Below, in pieces: positions 58,199 to 64,000 of a stretch of DNA of 64,000 bases; the stretch's first letter is position 1; each line of letters begins with the position of its first letter. Below the pieces are notes generated by a model. That model was not told the origin of the DNA and did no database searches. It saw only the letters and a program-made list of their open reading frames with translations. Origin of the DNA: Streptomyces sp. B21-105 (GTDB lineage Bacteria > Actinomycetota > Actinomycetes > Streptomycetales > Streptomycetaceae); the NCBI RefSeq assembly GCF_036898465.1, contig NZ_JARUMJ010000001.1:3906001-3970000 (forward strand), written 5' to 3'. The position numbers were made by a program, and so were the translations under genes.

Positions 58199-58654
58199 AT
58201 GTTTCGTCTTGAGACAGAAGTAGACAGGACTCGTCGCGATCTTCTCCGTTCACGGCTGCGGGCCACGAACACGGAGGCCTCCCCGGTGCTGCGCGCCTTG
58301 CGCGGCACCCCGGCCGAACGCGAGTCTCCGCTGCACGTGTGGGCCTCGGGGCCGGGAGGCGAACTGGCCGGCGGGCTGGTGGGCCACACCTGGACGGCCT
58401 GGCTGCACGTCGCCTACCTCTGGGTCGACGACCGGCACCGCGGCGCGGGGCTGGGCACCCGGCTCCTCGCCGAGGCGGAGCGCGTCGCCCGCGACGAACG
58501 GGGCTGCGCCCGCGTACGCCTGGAGACCTGGGACTTCCAGGCGCCGGACTTCTACCGGCGGCGGGGCTACGAGGTGGTGTGCGTGATCGAGGACTATCCG
58601 CCGGGCGTCACGGAGTTCACGCTGACGAAGCGGCTGACCCGGGAACAGGGCTGA
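58199..58654 (+). CDS. GNAT family N-acetyltransferase
   Basis: A 151-residue acetyl-CoA-dependent transferase. The acetyl-CoA site is VDDRHRGAGLGTRLLAEAER, followed by RVRLETWDFQAPDFYRRRGY and EVVCVIEDYPPGVTEFTLTK. Substrate unknown. ATG 58199 (MFRLETEVDR) matches relatives; ATG 58187 in frame is possible. No ribosome site is visible, so it may be leaderless. Confidence 0.88.
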   Translation: MFRLETEVDRTRRDLLRSRLRATNTEASPVLRALRGTPAERESPLHVWASGPGGELAGGLVGHTWTAWLHVAYLWVDDRHRGAGLGTRLLAEAERVARDERGCARVRLETWDFQAPDFYRRRGYEVVCVIEDYPPGVTEFTLTKRLTREQG

Positions 58655-58679
58655 CGCAGGAACAGGAGCTGGGCGGACA

Positions 58680-58744
58680 CCGGGGTGCGGCGGGCGCCGG
58701 GTGACACGGCACCGGGGTGGGGGCGGGAGACCGCCGCACCCCGG
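58680..58744. terminator. Long hairpin between convergent GNAT and galK genes
   Basis: CCGGGGTGCGGCGG (58680-58693) pairs perfectly with CCGCCGCACCCCGG (58731-58744) across a 37-base GC-rich loop. Confidence 0.6.
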
Positions 58745-58763
58745 CGCCGTGACGCCGAACCGC

Positions 58764-59918
58764 TCAGCCCAGCCGGCGCGCCCCCGCCGACGGCACCGCC
58801 TCGAAGACGCGCGGGGCCTTGTACCCGGCGGCCGCGAACGCCTCCTCGACGGCCTTGGTCAGGGTGTCGACGTCGGCGGCGTCCGCGAGGACGATCGCCG
58901 AGCCGCCGAAGCCGCCGCCGGTCATCCGCGCGCCGAGTGCGCCGGCCGCGACGGCGGTCTCGACGACCATGTCCAGCTCGGGGCAGGAGACCCGGAAGTC
59001 GTCCCGGAGGGAGGCGTGGCCCTCGGTGAGGACCGGGCCGACGGCGCGGGTGTCGCCCGACGCCAGCAGCCGCACCACGCGTTCGACGCGCTCGTCCTCG
59101 GTGACCACGTGACGGACCAGCCGGCGGACCTCCTCCTCGTCGCCGAGCCGGGCCAGCGCCGCGTCGAGACCGTCGAAGGGGACGTCGCGCAGCGCGTCGA
59201 CGCCGAGCAGCGCCGCGCCCTTCTCGCAGCCGGCCCGCCGCTTGCCGTACTCGCCGCCGCTGTGCGCGTGCGTGACCTGGGTGTCCACGACCAGCAGGCG
59301 CATGCCCTCGGCCGCGAGGTCGAGCGGGATCTGCTTCTGGGAGAGGTCGCGGGTGTCGAGGAACAGCGCGTGGCCGCTTTCACAGCAGGCGGAGGCGGTC
59401 TGGTCCATGATGCCGGTGGGCGCGCCGACGTAGACGTTCTCCGCGCGCTGGCACAGCCGGGCCAGCTGCCAGCTCGGCAGCCCGAGTTCGTACAGGTCGT
59501 TGAGCGCGAGCGCGACCACGACCTCCAGCGCCGCCGACGAGGACAGGCCCGCGCCGGTCGGCACCGTCGAGGCGAGGTGGACGTCCGCGCCGGTGACGGG
59601 GTGTCCGGCGTCGCGCAGCGCCCAGACGACGCCGGCGGGGTAGGAGGCCCAGCCGTCGTCCGACCCGGGTGTCAGGGCGTCCGGCTCCAGCTCGACGACG
59701 CCGCCCTCGATGTCGGCCGAGTGCAGCCGCAGCCGGCCGTCCTCGCGCCGGGAGACCGCCGCGACCGCGGTGTGCGGCAGCGCGAAGGGCATCACGAAGC
59801 CGTCGTTGTAGTCGGTGTGCTCACCGATGAGGTTGACGCGGCCGGGTGCCGCCCAGACGCCGTCGGGCTCCGCGCCGTACAGCTCGACGAAGCCGTCCCG
59901 GACCTGCTGTGCCCCCAT
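58764..59918 (-). CDS. galK: Galactokinase
   Basis: A 384-residue GHMP kinase that phosphorylates galactose. Motifs: GRVNLIGEHTDYNDGFVMPF (galactokinase signature), VPTGAGLSSSAALEVVVALA (ATP site) and ARMTGGGFGGSAIVLAD. ATG 59918 shares bases with the galE stop (TAATG) and has GGAG 5 bases upstream. Last gene of the galT-galE-galK operon (Leloir pathway). Confidence 0.96.
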   Translation of the reverse strand: MGAQQVRDGFVELYGAEPDGVWAAPGRVNLIGEHTDYNDGFVMPFALPHTAVAAVSRREDGRLRLHSADIEGGVVELEPDALTPGSDDGWASYPAGVVWALRDAGHPVTGADVHLASTVPTGAGLSSSAALEVVVALALNDLYELGLPSWQLARLCQRAENVYVGAPTGIMDQTASACCESGHALFLDTRDLSQKQIPLDLAAEGMRLLVVDTQVTHAHSGGEYGKRRAGCEKGAALLGVDALRDVPFDGLDAALARLGDEEEVRRLVRHVVTEDERVERVVRLLASGDTRAVGPVLTEGHASLRDDFRVSCPELDMVVETAVAAGALGARMTGGGFGGSAIVLADAADVDTLTKAVEEAFAAAGYKAPRVFEAVPSAGARRLG

Positions 59919-60919
59919 TACCGCTCCTTCGTCGTGCCGTCGGCGGGCGTCGTGCCGTCGGCGAGCTGCTGGGCGAACGCCCAGGCGTCCGCGACGATGC
60001 CCGCGAGGTCCGCGCGGGACGGGTTCCAGCCCAGCTGTTCGCGGGCGGTGGCCGCGGAGGCGACCAGGACGGCCGGGTCGCCTCCGCGGCGCGGGGCCAT
60101 GACCTCGGGGATCGGGTGGCCGGTGACCTTGCGGGCGGTCTCGACCACCTCGCGGACGGAGAAGCCGTTGCCGTTGCCGAGGTTGCAGATGAGGTGCTCG
60201 CCCGGCACGGCGGCGGCGACGGCGAGGAGGTGCGCCTCGGCGAGGTCGGCGACGTGGATGTAGTCGCGGATGCAGGTGCCGTCGGGGGTCGGGTAGTCGT
60301 CGCCGAAGACGGAGATGGCCTCGCGGCGGCCCTGCGCGACCTGGAGGACGAGCGGGATGAGGTGCGACTCGGGGTCGTGGCGCTCGCCCTGCGCGCCGTA
60401 CGCGCCGGCCACGTTGAAGTACCGCAGGGAGACCGCGCCGAGCCCGTGCGCGGCGGCCTCGCCGCTGATCATGTGGTCGACGGCGAGCTTGGAGGCGCCG
60501 TAGGGGTTGGTGGGCCGGGTGGGCGCGGACTCGACGATCGGGACCTGCTCCGGCTCGCCGTAGGTGGCCGCCGTGGAGGAGAAGACGAGCTTGCGCACGC
60601 CCGCCTCGCGCATCGCGGCGAGCAGCGCCATGGTGCCGCCGACGTTGTTGTCCCAGTACTTCTCGGGCTTCACGACGGATTCGCCGACCTGCGAGAACGC
60701 GGCGAAGTGCAGCACGGCGTCGAAGGAGGCGTCGAGGTGCTCGGCCGCGTCGCGGATGTCGCCCTCGACGAACACGGCGCCGGCGGGGACGCTTTCGCGG
60801 AAACCGGTGGAGAGGTTGTCCAGGACGACGACCTCGTGCCCCGCCTCCAGCAGGTGCTGGGCGACCACGCTGCCGACGTATCCCGCGCCGCCCGTGACCA
60901 GATACTTGCCGCTGTTCAT
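59918..60919 (-). CDS. galE: UDP-glucose 4-epimerase
   Basis: A 333-residue short-chain dehydrogenase/reductase enzyme interconverting UDP-galactose and UDP-glucose. NAD-binding [18 protein letters not shown], catalytic Ser/Thr region [17 protein letters not shown] and YxxxK in [14 protein letters not shown] are present. ATG 60919 overlaps the galT stop (TGATG) with GAGG about 9 bases upstream. Confidence 0.96.
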   Translation of the reverse strand: MNSGKYLVTGGAGYVGSVVAQHLLEAGHEVVVLDNLSTGFRESVPAGAVFVEGDIRDAAEHLDASFDAVLHFAAFSQVGESVVKPEKYWDNNVGGTMALLAAMREAGVRKLVFSSTAATYGEPEQVPIVESAPTRPTNPYGASKLAVDHMISGEAAAHGLGAVSLRYFNVAGAYGAQGERHDPESHLIPLVLQVAQGRREAISVFGDDYPTPDGTCIRDYIHVADLAEAHLLAVAAAVPGEHLICNLGNGNGFSVREVVETARKVTGHPIPEVMAPRRGGDPAVLVASAATAREQLGWNPSRADLAGIVADAWAFAQQLADGTTPADGTTKER

Positions 60920-62001
60920 CAACTCGCTACCTCTCGCAGTCGCTCGGCCGCGCGCTCCGGGGGCACGTCGTTGATGAAGACGTTCATGCCGGATTCGGAG
61001 CCCGCGAGGAACTTCAGCTTGCCGGACGTGCGGCGGATCGTGAAAAGCTCGAGGTGCAGCGCGAAGTCGTCGCGGTTGACGCCCTCGAACTCCTCCAGCG
61101 CGCCGAACGGCGCCTGGTGCCAGGCGGCGATGTACGGCGTCTGCGACGCGGCGCCCTCGCCCTTTCCTCCGTCCGGCTCGTCGAAGATCCGGTCGAAGCG
61201 CCTCAAGAGTTCCAGATACATCTTGGGGAACTCTGTGCGCGCCTCCTCGTCGAGAGCCAGCAGGTCGGGCACCCGGCGCTTGGGGTAGAGGTGCACCTCG
61301 TACGGCCAGTGGGCGGCGTACGGCACGAACGCGACCCAGTGTTCACCCTCCAGGACGACCCGGGCCCCGGCGAGTTCACGCCCCAGCACGGCGTCGAAGA
61401 GGTTCTCGCCGCCGGTCGCCTCCTTGTGCGCCGCGACCGAACGCAGCATCAGGGCGGTGCGCGGGGTGGTGAACGGGTACGCGTAGATCTGCCCGTGCGG
61501 GTGCCCCAGCGTCACGCCGATCTCGGCGCCGCGGTTCTCGAAGCAGAACACCTGTTCCACGGAGGGCAGGTTCGAGAGCTCGGCCGTGCGGTCCGTCCAC
61601 GCCTCGAGGACGAGTGCCGCCTGTTCCTCGGTGAGGTCGGCGAAGGACGCGTTGTGGTCGGAGGTGAAGCAGACCACCTCGCAGCGCCCGGAGTCGCCGG
61701 CGAGGGAGGGGAAGCGGTTCTCGAAGACGACGGCGTCGTACGACGAGTCCGGGATCTCGCTCAGCCGGTCGCCCTCGGAAGGGCAGAGCGGGCACTCGTC
61801 GGCCGGCGGGTGGTACGTGCGCCCCTGCCGGTGCGAGGCGATGGCGACGGAATCCCCGAGCAGGGGGTCGCGCCGTACCTCCGAAGTGGTGACCGTGCGC
61901 TCGAGCGGACGCTTGTCCACCGCGTCGCGCACCACGTCGTCGCGCCGGTCGTAGTAGATCAGCTCACGACCGTCGGCCAGCCGGGTCGAGGTCTTCTTCA
62001 C
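60919..62001 (-). CDS. galT: Galactose-1-phosphate uridylyltransferase
   Basis: A 360-residue enzyme exchanging galactose 1-phosphate with UDP-glucose. Zinc ligands in [21 protein letters not shown], the active-site motif [12 protein letters not shown] (His-Pro-His) and a C-terminal domain [23 protein letters not shown] 62001 has GGAGAG 6 bases upstream; a longer frame to 62049 lies in the promoter region. First gene of the operon. Confidence 0.95.
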   Translation of the reverse strand: MKKTSTRLADGRELIYYDRRDDVVRDAVDKRPLERTVTTSEVRRDPLLGDSVAIASHRQGRTYHPPADECPLCPSEGDRLSEIPDSSYDAVVFENRFPSLAGDSGRCEVVCFTSDHNASFADLTEEQAALVLEAWTDRTAELSNLPSVEQVFCFENRGAEIGVTLGHPHGQIYAYPFTTPRTALMLRSVAAHKEATGGENLFDAVLGRELAGARVVLEGEHWVAFVPYAAHWPYEVHLYPKRRVPDLLALDEEARTEFPKMYLELLRRFDRIFDEPDGGKGEGAASQTPYIAAWHQAPFGALEEFEGVNRDDFALHLELFTIRRTSGKLKFLAGSESGMNVFINDVPPERAAERLREVAS

Positions 62002-62149
62002 CGCGACTCTCCATCCGTACCCCGGGCCCGCGGACCCGGATCGGTACACCTAGCGAAGCATCAAACAGAACCGAACACATAAAACCATAAACCCCCACGC
62101 GAGTCATCGTCACAACCAAACAAAGAACACCAAGCGAAGCGAGCAGTGC
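62002..62149. promoter_or_regulatory. Divergent gal/symporter control region
   Basis: A 148-base region much richer in A/T than its surroundings. It holds mirrored sets of short direct repeats: GCGAAGC at 62053 and 62134, CAAACA at 62062 and 62117, GAACAC at 62073 and 62125. Together with the hexamer repeats known at Streptomyces galP1 this suggests a shared repressor acting on both galTEK and the symporter. Confidence 0.55.
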
Positions 62150-63829
62150 ATGCGAACCCCCACCTACCTGGCGGCAGAGCTACGGCTCCCCACGAACTGG
62201 CTCGACTACACGATCCTCGGCATCTACTTCGTCGTGGTCCTCGGTATCGGCTTCGCCGCCCGGCGCTCGGTGAAGACCTCCCTCGACTTCTTCCTCTCGG
62301 GCCGCTCGCTGCCCGCCTGGATCACCGGTCTCGCGTTCATCTCGGCGAACCTGGCCGCCACCGAGATCCTGGGCATGGCCGCGAACAGCGCGCAGTACGG
62401 CGCGTACACCGTGCACTGGTACTGGATCGGCGCCATCCCGGCGATGGTGTTCCTCGGCCTGGTGATGATGCCGTTCTACTACGGCAGCAAGGTCCGCTCG
62501 GTGCCGGAGATGCTGCTGCTGCGCTTCGACAAGGCGGCGCACCTGCTGAGCTCGGCCCTGTTCGCGTTCGCCGCGATCCTGATCGCCGGGGTGAACCTGT
62601 ACGCGCTGGCCATCGTCGTCGAGGCGCTGCTGGGCTGGCCGCAGTGGGTGGCGATCGTGGTGGCCGGGTTCTTCGTGCTGGCGTACATCACGCTCGGCGG
62701 CCTCTCCTCGGCGATCTACAACGAGGTCCTCCAGTTCTTCGTGATCCTGGCGGCCCTCATCCCGCTGTCGGTGCTGGGCCTGAAGAAGGTGGGCGGCTGG
62801 GACGGCCTCACCGACAAGCTGACCGCGTCCCACGGGGACGACTTCGTCACCGCCTGGGGCGGCACCGGCATCGGCAGCGCCAACCCGCTGGGCGCGAACT
62901 GGCTGACGATCGTGCTGGGCCTCGGCTTCGTGCTGTCCTTCGGCTACTGGACGACCAACTTCGCGGAGGTGCAGCGCGCGCTGTCGGCGAAGAACCTCTC
63001 GGCGGCGCAGCGCACCCCGCTCATCGCGGCCTTCCCCAAGATCTTCATCGTGTTCCTGGTGATGATCCCGGGCCTGGTGGCGGCGGTGCTGGTGCCGAAG
63101 ATCGGCACCGCCGACTCCGACCTCCAGTACAACGACGCCATCCCCTATCTGATGGAGCAGCTGCTGCCGAACGGCGTGCTGGGCATCGCGGTGACGGGCC
63201 TGCTGGCCGCGTTCATGGCCGGCATGGCGGCGAACGTCTCGTCCTTCAACACGGTGTTCACCACCGACATCTGGGCGAAGTACGTGGTGCGGGGGCGGGA
63301 GGACGCGTACTACGTGCGCTTCGGCCGGCTGATCACGGCGATCGGGGTGGCGGCCTCGGTGGGCACGGCGTTCCTGGCGTCGTCCTTCTCGAACATCATG
63401 AGCTACCTGCAGACGCTGTTCAGCTTCTTCAACGTGCCGATGTTCGTGGTCTTCGTCGTCGGCATGTTCTGGAAGCGGGCGTCGAAGAAGTCGGGCTTCT
63501 GGGGGCTGCTCGCGGGCACCACGGCGGCGATGGTGAACTACTTCGTCCTCTACAAGCAGGACGTCATCGGCATCCCCACCGACCAGGGCGCCAACTTCGT
63601 CTCCGCGATCGCGGGCTTCGTGGCGGGCGCCGTCGTGATGGTGGCGGTGTCGCTGTTCACGGCCCCCAAGACGGACGAGGAGCTGCAGGGCCTGGTCTAC
63701 GGCACCGTCTCCCCCGGGATGGCCGAACCGCCCGCGGCGGGCGACGACGCCTGGTACCGCCGGCCCGCGCTGCTGGGCTGGGGCGCGGTGATCCTGGCCG
63801 CCCTGTACTACATCCCGTTCTCGTTCTGA
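62150..63829 (+). CDS. Sodium:solute symporter (SSS family), probable galactose transporter
   Basis: A 559-residue membrane protein with about 13-14 helices. The SSS core is clear: LDFFLSGRSLPAWITGLAFI, SANLAATEILGMAANSAQYG, LITAIGVAASVGTAFLASSF and FNVPMFVVFVVGMFWKRASK. SGLT-type members couple sodium and sugar uptake; the divergent gal operon makes galactose the likeliest substrate (inferred). ATG 62150 has no clear ribosome site. Confidence 0.9.
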   Translation: MRTPTYLAAELRLPTNWLDYTILGIYFVVVLGIGFAARRSVKTSLDFFLSGRSLPAWITGLAFISANLAATEILGMAANSAQYGAYTVHWYWIGAIPAMVFLGLVMMPFYYGSKVRSVPEMLLLRFDKAAHLLSSALFAFAAILIAGVNLYALAIVVEALLGWPQWVAIVVAGFFVLAYITLGGLSSAIYNEVLQFFVILAALIPLSVLGLKKVGGWDGLTDKLTASHGDDFVTAWGGTGIGSANPLGANWLTIVLGLGFVLSFGYWTTNFAEVQRALSAKNLSAAQRTPLIAAFPKIFIVFLVMIPGLVAAVLVPKIGTADSDLQYNDAIPYLMEQLLPNGVLGIAVTGLLAAFMAGMAANVSSFNTVFTTDIWAKYVVRGREDAYYVRFGRLITAIGVAASVGTAFLASSFSNIMSYLQTLFSFFNVPMFVVFVVGMFWKRASKKSGFWGLLAGTTAAMVNYFVLYKQDVIGIPTDQGANFVSAIAGFVAGAVVMVAVSLFTAPKTDEELQGLVYGTVSPGMAEPPAAGDDAWYRRPALLGWGAVILAALYYIPFSF

Positions 63830-63863
63830 GCCCTCACGACACCTGCGGGAGGATGGAGACACC

Positions 63864-64000
63864 ATGTCCGAGCAATTCGACCGGTCCGAGCAATTCGACC
63901 CGTCCGAGCGCGACGAGGCCGCCGAGCGGCTGCGGCGGGCGGGCTGGTCCGAGGCCGACGTCCAGCGCGAGGTCACGGAGCTCGAGGAGAAGTCCGCGAC
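63864..64000 (+). CDS. Small hypothetical protein, cut by the window end
   Basis: ATG 63864 follows GGGAGGATGGAG and lies 34 bases past the symporter stop, so the genes are probably cotranscribed. The visible 45 residues begin MSEQFDRSEQFDPSERDEAA, with a duplicated SEQFD unit, and continue with RLRRAGWSEADVQREVTELE. Function unknown. The 3' end is outside the window. Confidence 0.7.
   Translation, partial: MSEQFDRSEQFDPSERDEAAERLRRAGWSEADVQREVTELEEKSA

Overview
This is chromosomal DNA from a Streptomyces. The base composition is very GC-rich with G/C third codon positions, GTG and TTG starts are common, coupled genes overlap by ATGA or GTGA, and the gene order (ABC exporter - cfa - ndh - ppx - divIC - eno - rpfA - rpfC - CYP107U - mazG ... 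mfd ... glmU - prs - rplY - pth ... ppc - desaturase ... tam/tamR ... galKET) matches, from memory, the SCO3089-SCO3139 stretch of S. coelicolor. The synteny was not checked by search.

Layout. 152-5430: a two-gene MacB-like ABC system, cyclopropane fatty acid synthase and a Uma2 remnant. 5545-11257: type II NADH dehydrogenase with three Rex-type operators upstream, then the eno-divIC-DUF501-ppx operon. 11377-18719: two resuscitation-promoting factor (Rpf) genes, the first behind a c-di-AMP (ydaO) riboswitch, then a P450, MazG, a SurA-like lipoprotein, a DUF1906 secreted protein and a small membrane protein. 18788-25772: a secreted HNH nuclease-like (DUF1524) gene cut in two by a 6.2-kb Tn554-like transposon (19273-25495) with two tyrosine recombinases, a TnpC-like protein, a DUF6183-like protein and an intact homologue of the very gene it interrupts. 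25963-28420: a small antitoxin-like protein and an IS607-family element with frameshifted TnpB. 28465-35735: mfd and a second ABC pair paralogous to the first. 36781-43156: a coiled-coil DivIVA-like protein and a cluster of polymorphic-toxin-type proteins (SUKH-4/deaminase, WHH nuclease/SUKH, YwqJ deaminase, SUKH-3). 43215-45385: an orphan histidine kinase, a decayed HTH gene and tRNA-Gln(TTG). 45503-53077: glmU, prs, rplY, pth, a membrane protein and ppc. 53369-58654: desaturase with its TetR regulator, CsbD, a VOC protein, trans-aconitate methyltransferase with its MarR regulator, a LuxR regulator and a GNAT acetyltransferase. 58764-64000: galK-galE-galT, divergent from a sodium:solute symporter, and the start of one more gene.

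How the parts fit. Most of the window is core metabolism and envelope biology: glycolysis (eno), respiration (ndh), anaplerosis (ppc), nucleotide and UDP-GlcNAc synthesis (prs, glmU), translation (rplY, pth), division (divIC), spore revival (rpfA, rpfC), repair (mfd) and galactose use. The accessory material is at 18.8-28.4 kb (two mobile elements) and 37.9-45.3 kb (toxin/immunity proteins and gene decay beside a tRNA). The most unusual feature is the transposon. Its insertion point can be read to the base, with 10-bp terminal inverted repeats and a 6-bp core repeated on both sides, and its cargo includes a full-length homologue of its target in which the core is altered.
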